From an uncultured Oscillospiraceae bacterium (GTDB lineage: Bacteria > Bacillota > Clostridia > Oscillospirales > Oscillospiraceae), in NCBI GenBank assembly GCA_905234425.1, contig CAJOHR010000012.1:1-42360 (forward strand): 42,360 bases of DNA, written 5' to 3'. Below are positions 27,330 through 35,718 of this stretch, piece by piece. The position numbers and the translations under genes are program-made. The first letter of the stretch is position 1, and each line of letters opens with the position of its first letter. Under the pieces are notes generated by a model, which saw only the letters and a list, made by a program, of their open reading frames with translations, had not been told where the DNA came from and made no database searches.

Positions 27330-28399
27330 GCCGCCTTACCGTGAATCTCCCGGGGCGGGAGTACGACATTCTTTCGGAATCCGGGGTTCTGGACCGGGCA
27401 GGCGCGCTCCTGCGGCCTCTGCTGAAGGGGGACCTGGCGGTGATCGTCACGGACAGCAACGTGGAGCCCCTCTACGCCGCCCGTCTGGCCGGGAGTCTCC
27501 ATAAAAGCGGCTTCCGGGCGGCCATCCTGGAGATCCCCGCCGGGGAGGAGAGCAAGACTCCGGCGGTGCTGGCGGAGCTCTGGGAGCAGATGATGGATCT
27601 GGGTCTCACCCGGTCCGACAGCGTCCTGGCCCTGGGAGGCGGCGTGGTGGGAGATCTGGCGGGCTTTGCCGCCGCCACCATCCTCCGGGGCGTCCGGCTG
27701 GTCCAGCTTCCCACAACGCTGCTGGCCCAGGTGGATTCCTCCGTGGGCGGCAAGGTGGCCGTGGACCTGGAGGCCGGGAAAAACCTGGCCGGGGCCTTCT
27801 ATCAGCCCTCCATGGTGCTCATGGACCCGGACTGCCTGGGTACGCTTCCGAGACGGGAGCTCCGGGGCGGCATGGCCGAAGTCATCAAGTACGGCTGCAT
27901 CCGGGACGCGGCGCTGTTCCGGGATCTGGAAGACCTCGGAGGTCTGGAGGACATTCCGGCCAGAGGCGCGGAAATCGCCCTCCGATGCTGCGCCATCAAG
28001 GCGGAGATCGTGGAACGGGACGAGAGGGACACGGGGGAGCGGATGCTTCTCAACTTCGGCCACACCCTGGGCCACGTCTATGAGCGGGCCTACGAATACA
28101 AGACCTACACCCACGGGGAGGCCGTGGCCGCAGGCATGGCGGCGGCAGCGAGAATCGGCGTCCGCATGGGGATCACGCCGCCCGAGGCGGAGACACGAAT
28201 CGTCAGTATTCTGAAGCAGTACGAGCTGCCCACCCGCATCGAGGCCGGCGCCGGGGACTACGCCAGGACCCTGACCCTGGACAAAAAGAGCGCAGGGGAC
28301 GCCATCTCCTTTATCGTCCTGGAGGACATGGGCCGGGCCAAAGCGGTGAAGCTGGAAAAGCGCAGGCTTCTGGAGCTCATCCGGGAGGCGGGATTATGA
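27326..28399 (+). CDS. aroB: 3-dehydroquinate synthase
   Basis: 357 residues. It converts DAHP to 3-dehydroquinate using NAD+ and a divalent metal, step 2. Motifs: GGGVVGDLAGFAAATILRGV (NAD-binding glycine turn), PTTLLAQVDSSVGGKVAVD, KNLAGAFYQPSMVLMD, EVIKYGCI, and the zinc ligands E in the last motif and H in NFGHTLGHVYE and THGEAVAAGM. Coupled by four-base overlaps to aroF before it and aroA after it. Confidence 0.95.
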   Translation: MSRLTVNLPGREYDILSESGVLDRAGALLRPLLKGDLAVIVTDSNVEPLYAARLAGSLHKSGFRAAILEIPAGEESKTPAVLAELWEQMMDLGLTRSDSVLALGGGVVGDLAGFAAATILRGVRLVQLPTTLLAQVDSSVGGKVAVDLEAGKNLAGAFYQPSMVLMDPDCLGTLPRRELRGGMAEVIKYGCIRDAALFRDLEDLGGLEDIPARGAEIALRCCAIKAEIVERDERDTGERMLLNFGHTLGHVYERAYEYKTYTHGEAVAAGMAAAARIGVRMGITPPEAETRIVSILKQYELPTRIEAGAGDYARTLTLDKKSAGDAISFIVLEDMGRAKAVKLEKRRLLELIREAGL

Positions 28400-29622
28400 G
28401 GGCCCGGATCGAGCCGGGGGCGCTGGCCGGAAATGTGACGCCGCCCGCCTCCAAATCCCAGACCCACCGGGCGCTCATCGCCGCGGCCCTGGGGAATGGG
28501 GAGAGCGCGCTTCGGAGCTTCTGCTGGTCCCGGGATATTCGGGCCACGGCGGACTGCCTCTCCGCCCTGGGCGCCTCCTGGGAGGAGACGGAGCCCGGAA
28601 CGGTTCGGGTTCAGGGCCTTTCCAGGCGGGACCGGAAGGAACTGCCCCTTCTTAATTGCGGGGAGTCCGGCTCCACCCTGCGGTTCCTGATCCCCGTGGC
28701 CCTTGCGGCGGCGGGAGGCGGACTGTTCCGGGGACAGGGACGGCTTATGGAGCGGCCCCTGACGCCCTATTTCGACATCTTTCGGGCGAAAGGGATCGGA
28801 TACACGCCGGGACAGGACACCCTGGAGGTGCGGGGGACGCTGACGCCGGGAGATTATCATCTTCCCGGCAACGTGTCCAGCCAGTTTATTACCGGGCTGC
28901 TCATGGCGCTGCCCATCCTGCCCGGAGACAGCCGGATCCTGCTGACGGAGCCTCTGGAATCCGCCGGGTATGTGGATATGACCGTGGAGGCCCTGGCGGC
29001 CTTCGGCGTGGGGATCGAGACGGTCTCCGACGGCTGGCTGGTCCCGGGGAACCAGACATACAGCCCCCGGGATCTCACCCTGGAGGCGGATTGGTCCCAG
29101 GCGGCCTTTTTCCTGACGGCGGCCTTTCTGGGCCATGACGTGAAGGTGTCCGGCCTGAAGAACGATTCCAGCCAGGGGGACCGGGTCATGGCGGATTTCT
29201 GCTGCCGGATGCGCACGCCGGGAGAGCTCGCCCTGGACCTGTCGGATTGTCCCGATCTGGCTCCGGCCCTGGCGGCGGCGGCCGCCCTCCGGGCGGGGGA
29301 GATCACCCATCTGACAGGGGCTGCCCGGCTCCGGCTCAAGGAGAGCGACCGGCTCGCCTCGGTGACGGCGGTGCTGTCGGCGCTGGGGGCGGAGATCACC
29401 GAGCATCCCGACGGCCTGACCCTTGCGGGAAAGGCGCGGCTTTCCGGCGGGGTGACCGTGGAAAGCTGGAACGACCACCGGATCGCCATGATGGCCGCCG
29501 TGGCCGCCACGAAGTGCGAAAACCCCGTGATCATCGACGGCGGGGAGTGCGTGAACAAATCCTATCCCGGCTTCTGGCGGGATTTCGCGGCCCTGGGGGC
29601 AGGAATGGAGTTGATACCGTGA
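28396..29622 (+). CDS. aroA: EPSP synthase (3-phosphoshikimate 1-carboxyvinyltransferase)
   Basis: 408 residues. It joins phosphoenolpyruvate to shikimate 3-phosphate, step 6. Two inverse alpha/beta domains; diagnostic segments are PPASKSQTHRALIAAAL (substrate lysine), LNCGESGSTLRFLIPV, GNVSSQFITGLLMALP, ESAGYVDMT, RLKESDRLASV and ESWNDHRIAMMAA. Length is slightly short of the usual 425-430 but all motifs are present. ATG overlaps the aroB stop; its own stop overlaps the aroC GTG. Confidence 0.95.
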   Translation: MRARIEPGALAGNVTPPASKSQTHRALIAAALGNGESALRSFCWSRDIRATADCLSALGASWEETEPGTVRVQGLSRRDRKELPLLNCGESGSTLRFLIPVALAAAGGGLFRGQGRLMERPLTPYFDIFRAKGIGYTPGQDTLEVRGTLTPGDYHLPGNVSSQFITGLLMALPILPGDSRILLTEPLESAGYVDMTVEALAAFGVGIETVSDGWLVPGNQTYSPRDLTLEADWSQAAFFLTAAFLGHDVKVSGLKNDSSQGDRVMADFCCRMRTPGELALDLSDCPDLAPALAAAAALRAGEITHLTGAARLRLKESDRLASVTAVLSALGAEITEHPDGLTLAGKARLSGGVTVESWNDHRIAMMAAVAATKCENPVIIDGGECVNKSYPGFWRDFAALGAGMELIP

Positions 29623-30677
29623 CCTATACGATTTTCGGCGAGAGCCACGGCCCGGCCATCGGCGTGGTGCTGTCGGACGTGCCGCCGGGAATTCCGGTGG
29701 ATGAAGCATATATTGCCAGAGAGCTTGGCCGTCGCGCCCCTGGCAGAAATGACCTCTCCACCGCCCGCCGGGAGGCGGACCGGGCGGAGATTCTTTCCGG
29801 CGTTTTTCAGGGGAGAACCACGGGAACGCCTCTTGGCATCCTGATCCGCAACGTAGACCAGCATTCGAGCGATTATGACGTCCTCCGGGAGAAGGCCAGG
29901 CCGAGCCATGCCGACCTGCCCGCAAACGTCCGGTACGGCGGCTTCCAGGACCATCGGGGCGGCGGCCACTTCTCCGGACGGCTCACCGCGCCCCTGGTGG
30001 CGGCGGGAGCCGTCGCCAAGCTGTATCTCCGGGAAAAGGGGATCCTGGTGGGGGCCCACATCGCCTCCATCGGGGGCATCCCCGACGATCCCATGGACAT
30101 GGCGGAGCCTCCGATGGAAACCCTCGCATACTGGAACGAGACGGATTTCCCCACCCTCAACCGGGCGGCGGGACAGGCCATGCAGGACAAGATCCGTCAA
30201 TGCCGGACAGAGGGGGACTCCGTGGGCGGAACGGTGGCCTGCGCCGTCACGGGACTTCCCATGGGCCTGGGCCAGCCGGATCTGGACCGGAACGGGGAGA
30301 CGATCTTTGCCAGGCATCTGTTCGCCGTTCCGGCGGTGAAGGGACTGGAGTTCGGCAGCGGCTTCAGGCTTTCGGAGATGCGGGGGTCCCGGGCCAACGA
30401 CCCCTGGATTCCTGGCCCAAAAACGGAGACCAACCACAACGGCGGTCTCCTGGGCGGTATCACCACGGGGATGCCGCTGGTGTTCCGGGTGGCCTTCAAG
30501 CCCACGCCCTCCATCTCCCTGCCCCAGAAAACCGTGTCCATGGTCACCGGGGAGGAAACCGTGCTGGAGCTGGGCGGCCGCCACGATCCCTGTGTGGTCC
30601 ACCGGGCGGTGCCTGTGGTGGAGGCGGCGGCGGCATTGGCCGCGGCGGAGCTTTTGGAAGGAGGCAGGCGAGGATGA
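29619..30677 (+). CDS. aroC: Chorismate synthase
   Basis: 352 residues from GTG 29619, overlapping the aroA stop as GTGA. It makes chorismate from EPSP with reduced FMN, step 7. FGESHGPAIGVVL opens the protein only five residues in, a few residues shorter than usual, but no better start is available. Also seen are RNVDQHSSDYD, ARPSHADLPANVRYG, RGGGHFSGRLTAPLVAAGA, SVGGTVAC and GRHDPCVVHRAVPVVEAAAA. Stop overlaps the pheA ATG. Confidence 0.94.
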   Translation: MTYTIFGESHGPAIGVVLSDVPPGIPVDEAYIARELGRRAPGRNDLSTARREADRAEILSGVFQGRTTGTPLGILIRNVDQHSSDYDVLREKARPSHADLPANVRYGGFQDHRGGGHFSGRLTAPLVAAGAVAKLYLREKGILVGAHIASIGGIPDDPMDMAEPPMETLAYWNETDFPTLNRAAGQAMQDKIRQCRTEGDSVGGTVACAVTGLPMGLGQPDLDRNGETIFARHLFAVPAVKGLEFGSGFRLSEMRGSRANDPWIPGPKTETNHNGGLLGGITTGMPLVFRVAFKPTPSISLPQKTVSMVTGEETVLELGGRHDPCVVHRAVPVVEAAAALAAAELLEGGRRG

Positions 30678-31843
30678 CGGAGAACCTGGAGCAGCTTCGA
30701 AAGGAGATCGACGAGATCGACGAGGCCATGGTAAAGCTCTTTGAGCGGCGCATGGGCGTGACGGACAAAATCGGCGTCTGGAAGCAGGCCCACGGCATGC
30801 CCGTGCTGGACAACCGGCGGCAGCAGCAGGTCCTGGAGGGAAAGGCGGCCCTGGTGGCGGATTCCTCTTTGGGACCGGACGTGACCATGCTCTATGAGAC
30901 CATTATGGGCCTGTCCCGCCGCCGCCAGCGGAACCTGGTCCGGGAGGGAGCGGGGGAACCCAACTTCGACCGGTACAAGGCGGGGCTGGACCTGCGCCGG
31001 GAGCCGGCTGCAGCGCCCAGGGCGGCCTATCAGGGGGTCCCGGGCGCCTACAGCGAGCAGGCAACCATGGACTTTTTCGGGGAGGACGCAACGCCCCTGG
31101 GCCTGCCCGGCTTTGAGGACGTGTTTCTGGCCCTGCAGTCCGGGGAAGCGGACTACGGCGTGGTGCCCATCGAAAACAGCTCCACCGGGGCTATCCGGCA
31201 GATCTGCGACCTGCTGAGTCAGTACGCCTTTTACCTTGTGGGGGAGACCACGGTGCGGGTGTCCCACTGTCTCTGCGCCCTGCCGGGCACCAAGCTGGAG
31301 GACATCACCCACGTCTATTCCCATGAGCAGGGCCTGTTCCAGTCGGAGCAGTTTCTGAACCGCTATCCCCACTGGCTGCGGATCCCCCATCTGGACACGG
31401 CGGGCAGCGCCAAATACGTGTCCGAGACAGGGGACAGGACCAAGGCCGCCATCTGCTCCGAGCGGGCGGCGGCCCTCTACGGCCTGGAGGTGCTGGCCCG
31501 GGAGATCAATTTCAGCCAGGTGAACACCACGCGGTTTGTGGTGGTGTCGCCGAACATGGAGCTCCGGCCCGGTGCGGACAAGATCAGCGCGATCCTGACC
31601 ACCCCCCATGAGTCCGGCTGTCTCCATGAGATCCTGGGGATCTTTGCCGTGGCGGGTCTCAACATGGTGAAGCTGGAGTCCCGGCCCATTCCGGGAAAAC
31701 GGTGGGAATACATGTTCTTCATCGAGTTCACCGGGGACCTGCTGGCGCCCGGCATGGAGGACGTGATAAGGGAGATCTGCCAGACCGCTGCGGATTTCCG
31801 GGTTTTGGGGAATTTCAAGGCCAATCTGGAGGGGTCCGTATGA
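30674..31843 (+). CDS. pheA: Bifunctional chorismate mutase/prephenate dehydratase (P-protein)
   Basis: 389 residues from ATG 30674 (GGAGGCAGGCGAGG upstream). It turns chorismate into prephenate and then phenylpyruvate, the phenylalanine precursor. Residues 1-90: AroQ-type mutase helices (LRKEIDEIDEAMVKLFERR). Residues 115-295: dehydratase with YQGVPGAYSEQA, DYGVVPIENSSTGAI and NTTRFVVV. Residues 303-385: ACT domain with HESGCLHEIL and LESRPIPGKRWEYMFFIEF, the phenylalanine feedback site. No prephenate dehydrogenase (tyrA) is in the window. Confidence 0.94.
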   Translation: MTENLEQLRKEIDEIDEAMVKLFERRMGVTDKIGVWKQAHGMPVLDNRRQQQVLEGKAALVADSSLGPDVTMLYETIMGLSRRRQRNLVREGAGEPNFDRYKAGLDLRREPAAAPRAAYQGVPGAYSEQATMDFFGEDATPLGLPGFEDVFLALQSGEADYGVVPIENSSTGAIRQICDLLSQYAFYLVGETTVRVSHCLCALPGTKLEDITHVYSHEQGLFQSEQFLNRYPHWLRIPHLDTAGSAKYVSETGDRTKAAICSERAAALYGLEVLAREINFSQVNTTRFVVVSPNMELRPGADKISAILTTPHESGCLHEILGIFAVAGLNMVKLESRPIPGKRWEYMFFIEFTGDLLAPGMEDVIREICQTAADFRVLGNFKANLEGSV

Positions 31844-32346
31844 AAAATCTCTACCTGATCGGCATGATGGGCTGCGGAAAGACCACCTGCGGGAACCTTT
31901 TGAGCCGCCGCCTGGAGCGGCCCTTCCTGGACACGGACCAGACGCTGGAAAAGGAAACCGGCAAGTCTGTCAGTCAGATCTTCGCGGAGGAAGGCGAGGG
32001 GTATTTCCGGGACCTGGAGACGGATTTGTGCCGCCGGCTGGCAAAGACCCGGGGCCGGATCGTGGCCTGCGGCGGCGGCCTGCCCCTGCGGGAGGAAAAC
32101 AGAAAGCTCCTGCGGGAAAGCGGCCGGGTGATCTTCCTCCGTCGGGACCCGGGGGAGATCTTCGACGCGGTGGATATGGATGGCCGTCCCCTGGGCCAGG
32201 GGGAAAAGCAGGCATTCCTGGACCGCTTTGCCCAAAGACTGCCCCTGTATGAGGCGGCGGCCCACATCATCATCCGGGAGTTTTCCACGCCCGAGGTCAC
32301 AGTGGAAGCCATTATCAATGCCCTTGAAAAGGAGGAGCAGCCATGA
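31840..32346 (+). CDS. aroK: Shikimate kinase
   Basis: 168 residues from ATG 31840, overlapping the pheA stop. It phosphorylates shikimate, step 5. Walker A is GMMGCGKTT, followed by the shikimate-binding DTD in FLDTDQTLE, FR in GYFRDLE, and the glycine triplet CGGGLPL; the lid carries R in RPLGQG. Typical length. It overlaps aroQ by four bases. Confidence 0.94.
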   Translation: MKNLYLIGMMGCGKTTCGNLLSRRLERPFLDTDQTLEKETGKSVSQIFAEEGEGYFRDLETDLCRRLAKTRGRIVACGGGLPLREENRKLLRESGRVIFLRRDPGEIFDAVDMDGRPLGQGEKQAFLDRFAQRLPLYEAAAHIIIREFSTPEVTVEAIINALEKEEQP

Positions 32347-32786
32347 AATTCCTGGTCGTCAACGGACCGAATCTGAATCTTCTGGGCCATCGGGAGCCCG
32401 GGATCTACGGGAGCGACAGCTATGAGGCTCTGGTGCGCCGGGTGGAGACCACGGCGAAAGCCCTGGGCGCGGAGGCGGAGGTCTTCCAATCCAATCACGA
32501 GGGGGAGATCATCGACAAGCTCCACGGGGCTATGGGCGTCTTTGACGGCGTTGTCATCAACCCCGGGGCCTATACCCACTACAGCTACGCCATTCTGGAC
32601 GCCCTCCGGGCCATCGACATTCCCGCGGTGGAGGTCCACCTATCCAATATCCATAATCGGGAGGAATTTCGGAAGACCTCCGTCACTGCGGCGGGCTGCG
32701 TGGGCCAGATCTGCGGCCTGGGCCAGTTCGGTTATGTGGCGGCCCTCGAATATCTGGCGGAGAGGCTGAAAAGCGATGCAGGTTGA
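32343..32786 (+). CDS. aroQ: Type II 3-dehydroquinate dehydratase
   Basis: 147 residues. It dehydrates 3-dehydroquinate to 3-dehydroshikimate, step 3. NGPNLNLLGHREPGIYG carries the catalytic lid arginine and tyrosine; FQSNHEGEIIDKLH, VINPGAYTHYSYAI and VEVHLSNIHNREEFR (catalytic His) are all present, as is CVGQICGLGQFGY. It overlaps aroE by 11 bases. Confidence 0.95.
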   Translation: MKFLVVNGPNLNLLGHREPGIYGSDSYEALVRRVETTAKALGAEAEVFQSNHEGEIIDKLHGAMGVFDGVVINPGAYTHYSYAILDALRAIDIPAVEVHLSNIHNREEFRKTSVTAAGCVGQICGLGQFGYVAALEYLAERLKSDAG

Positions 32787-33645
32787 GTACAGCAATTCCA
32801 CCCGCCTCCTGGCGGTGATCGGGGATCCGGTGGCCCACTCCCTGTCTCCCCTGCTCCAGAACACCATGATCCGTGCCCTGAACCGGGACGACCTCTATGT
32901 GGCGGTCCGGGTGGAAAAGGGCGGGCTGCCCGCCTTTCTGGATGCGGCGAAGACCCTGGCCTTTCGGGGGTTCAACCTGACCATGCCCCACAAGGTGGAT
33001 GTGATTCCCTTCCTCTCGGCCATGACCCCGGAGGCAAGGAAAGCCGGAAGCGTGAACTCCGTGCGGCTTCGGGACGGACGATGGGAGGGCCACTCCACGG
33101 ACGGCCTGGGCTTCCGCCGGGCCCTGGAGGATCGAAATTGGACCTTTGAGGATCAGGTGGTGACCATTCTGGGGGCCGGCGGCGCCGCCCGGTCCATCGC
33201 CATGACGGCAGCGGACAGCGGGGCGAAAAAGGTGCTGGTGGTGAACCGCACGCTGGAAAAAGCGCAGGCCCTCTGCGCAGAGGACCCCGTTCTGGAGGCT
33301 GTAGCCCTGGAGGACGCGGAAGACGCCGCGGCACAGACGGACCTGCTCATCAACACCACCCCCGTGGGCATGGAGGGCACTGGCCAGACCGGGAGCTTCC
33401 CCTTCCTTGCCGCCCTCAAGCCGGACGCCCCGGCGGCAGACTGTGTATACGCGCCGCCCGTGACTCCCTTTATGGCCGCCGCGGAGGCCCTGGGCCATCC
33501 CACCATGAACGGTCTGGGCATGCTGATCTATCAGGCGATCTACGCCTATGCCTTCTTCCGGGAGGAAACCTTCGACGGAGACCGGGTCACAGCCCTGGGC
33601 GCACTGCTCCGGAGGACCCTGGAGGGCGGAAGCGGAAATGCATGA
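32776..33645 (+). CDS. aroE: Shikimate dehydrogenase
   Basis: 289 residues. It reduces 3-dehydroshikimate to shikimate with NADPH, step 4. IGDPVAHSLSPLLQNTMI binds shikimate, NLTMPHKVDVIPF holds the catalytic lysine, GHSTDGLGFRRAL the Asp, and LGAGGAARSIAM with VVNRTLEKA the nucleotide fold specific for NADPH (NRT). LINTTPVGMEG and GLGMLIYQA complete the family pattern. Last gene of the operon; no clear terminator follows before the next promoter at 33672. Confidence 0.95.
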   Translation: MQVEYSNSTRLLAVIGDPVAHSLSPLLQNTMIRALNRDDLYVAVRVEKGGLPAFLDAAKTLAFRGFNLTMPHKVDVIPFLSAMTPEARKAGSVNSVRLRDGRWEGHSTDGLGFRRALEDRNWTFEDQVVTILGAGGAARSIAMTAADSGAKKVLVVNRTLEKAQALCAEDPVLEAVALEDAEDAAAQTDLLINTTPVGMEGTGQTGSFPFLAALKPDAPAADCVYAPPVTPFMAAAEALGHPTMNGLGMLIYQAIYAYAFFREETFDGDRVTALGALLRRTLEGGSGNA

Positions 33646-33671
33646 TCAAGCGAAAAACGACTGCTGAGGCA

Positions 33672-33700
33672 TTGACCGGCGCGATGCCGTATGGTAAAAT
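33672..33700 (+). promoter_or_regulatory. Promoter for the M14 carboxypeptidase gene
   Basis: TTGACC (33672-33677), 17 bases, TAAAAT (33695-33700) with TGG before the -10 box. It is nearly the same design as the promoter at 35662. Confidence 0.7.
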
Positions 33701-33747
33701 TAAGAAATAACGATCCAAGGTTGAAGCGGACGCGGCAGGAGGCGGCT

Positions 33748-35694
33748 ATGAAGAAAGGGTTATTTCCGCTGCTGATTTTTACGGCGCTGGTTCTGGCGCT
33801 CTCCGAACGGGCGCTGGCCTTTGGACCCCAGGATCTGACAATCCCTGCAGGCGCGGAGACCGTCGTCTACGGCACCACCGGCGCGGGCAGAGAGCTTACC
33901 GCTTACCGCTTTGGGGCCGGAAAGAACGTCATGGTGCTGGGTTTTGCTATCCACGGCTTTGAGGATAACTGGAATCGAGACGGCGGTGCGCTGGTTTACA
34001 CCGCCGGCGTACTCATGGAGCGGCTTTCGGAGAAGGAAGGGCTGCTGGAGGACTACGGCTGGACGGTGTACATACTGCCCTGCATGAATCCGGACGGACT
34101 TCTTGACGGCTACAGTATGAATGGTCCGGGACGATGGACAACCACCCATATAGACGCCGGCGGAGAACTGGTTTCCGGGGGGATCGATCTGAACCGGAGC
34201 TTTCCGCACAACTGGCGTCAGATGTCCGGAAGCAGGAATTACAACGGCACGGCGCCTTTGGCTTCCCTGGAATCCAGAGCGCTGGCCCAACTGATCGGGC
34301 AGGTTCGCGGAGCAGGGACGAACCTGCTGATCGACGCCCACGGTTGGACATCCCAGATCATCACCGCGCAGTGGAATAATCAGATCTATCAGGTGTTTCA
34401 CGAGCGCTTTCCCGGCAACAGCTATTCCAGTCTCCAAAGCGGATCGGGCTATTTTGCCTCCTATGCCGCAGATCTGGGATACAACGCCTGCCTGTTCGAG
34501 TTCCCTGACGGCCTCTACGGTATGGATGCCTTTGTGCGCAGCGGCTATGCAGGCAGATATTGCGACTGTGTGCTGGAGCTGCTCCGGGTTTTCGGAACCT
34601 ATGATCCCCGGGTGGAGATTCTGGTCACGGCCCAGGGGCGGGGAACCGTCTCCGGCGGCGGACGGTACTCCAGGGGCGGCGCCGCCGTCCTTACCGCAAC
34701 GCCCGGAGATCACGCTCGCTTTGCGGGATGGTACGACGAGCGCGGCGTTTGCCTGAGCACAGACTCTGTGTACGATTATCCGGTCTTGGAGGCGGCAACC
34801 GTGACGGGACGGTTTGTCAGGACCCGCTTCGTCACCTGTATTGCCTCCCGGTCCGGAGACGCCTCCGGCGGCGGGGAATACGATGTGGGAGCGCCCGTGA
34901 CTCTGACGGCGGAATACGACCCGGAGACGGCGGAATTCCAGGGCTGGTACAGCGTCTGGGGAAACCTGATGGGCGCGGAAACCGCCTTTACCTGGACGCC
35001 GGCCTCCGACGCCACGGTCTACGCCCTCTATGCCGGGGACGTGTTCGCGGACATTCCGGCGGGCGCCTGGTATCTGGAGGACGCGTTGAAGGCAAGCGCC
35101 CTGGGGCTGATCGGCGGGACCACAAACGTGACTTTCTCCGGCGGAGACCCAATGACCCGGGCCATGGCGGTGACGCTGCTGTACCGTCTGGCGGGAGAGC
35201 CCGACGGAACGAATGCCGAGACGCCGGACTTTGACGACGTGGCGCCTGAAGCCTGGTATGCGCCCGCGGTCCGGTGGGCGGCAGGACAGGGGATTGCAGG
35301 CGGCTGGCACGGCAGATTCCTGCCGGAGGACCCGGTGACGCGCCAGGACTTTCTGCTGATGCTTGCCCGGTATCAGGAGACCCTTCCCGCGCCGGAGGCC
35401 CCCGAAGACGAGGACGCCCTCACGGAAGAGGCTTCCGAGCCCTTGGAGGATGCGCTTCCGGAGGCGGAGCCAGCCCTTTTGCCCTACGCCGACGCCGGGG
35501 ACGTCTCCGATTACGCGCTGGAGGCGGTGACCGCCATGGAGACCCTGGGACTGCTCCGGGGAGATGACGATAACCGGCTCCGGCCGGCGGATATCCTGAC
35601 CCGGGCCGAGGGAGCGGCGCTCCTTGTAAGATATTTGGAAACGCTGGATACGGAAAACCCATTGACCGAATTCACGGAATCTGGTATTCTATAG
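33748..35694 (+). CDS. Exported M14 zinc carboxypeptidase with SLH domains
   Basis: 648 residues from ATG 33748 (CAGGAGGCGG upstream). A signal peptide (KKGLFPLLIFTALVLALSERALA) leads to an M14 domain at about 35-275: zinc ligands in HGFEDNWNRDG (H and E) and DAHGWTS (H), catalytic Glu in CLFEFPDG. Two divergent repeat domains with FAGWYDERG and FQGWYSVWG (InlB B-repeat-like) follow at 285-425, then three SLH domains starting near 432, 494 and 578 (FADIPAGAWY, FDDVAPEAWY, PYADAGDVSDY) that anchor the protein to cell wall polymers. It probably trims peptides or peptidoglycan stems outside the cell. Its C-terminal half is related to the next protein's. Confidence 0.88.
   Translation: MKKGLFPLLIFTALVLALSERALAFGPQDLTIPAGAETVVYGTTGAGRELTAYRFGAGKNVMVLGFAIHGFEDNWNRDGGALVYTAGVLMERLSEKEGLLEDYGWTVYILPCMNPDGLLDGYSMNGPGRWTTTHIDAGGELVSGGIDLNRSFPHNWRQMSGSRNYNGTAPLASLESRALAQLIGQVRGAGTNLLIDAHGWTSQIITAQWNNQIYQVFHERFPGNSYSSLQSGSGYFASYAADLGYNACLFEFPDGLYGMDAFVRSGYAGRYCDCVLELLRVFGTYDPRVEILVTAQGRGTVSGGGRYSRGGAAVLTATPGDHARFAGWYDERGVCLSTDSVYDYPVLEAATVTGRFVRTRFVTCIASRSGDASGGGEYDVGAPVTLTAEYDPETAEFQGWYSVWGNLMGAETAFTWTPASDATVYALYAGDVFADIPAGAWYLEDALKASALGLIGGTTNVTFSGGDPMTRAMAVTLLYRLAGEPDGTNAETPDFDDVAPEAWYAPAVRWAAGQGIAGGWHGRFLPEDPVTRQDFLLMLARYQETLPAPEAPEDEDALTEEASEPLEDALPEAEPALLPYADAGDVSDYALEAVTAMETLGLLRGDDDNRLRPADILTRAEGAALLVRYLETLDTENPLTEFTESGIL
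35662..35690 (+). promoter_or_regulatory. Promoter for the CHAP-like SLH protein gene, inside the preceding gene's 3' end
   Basis: TTGACC (35662-35667), 17 bases, TATTCT (35685-35690) with TGG before it. The boxes overlap the last codons and stop of the M14 gene. Confidence 0.65.
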
Positions 35695-35718
35695 GCAGCA
35701 AACGGAAGAAGGGGGACC

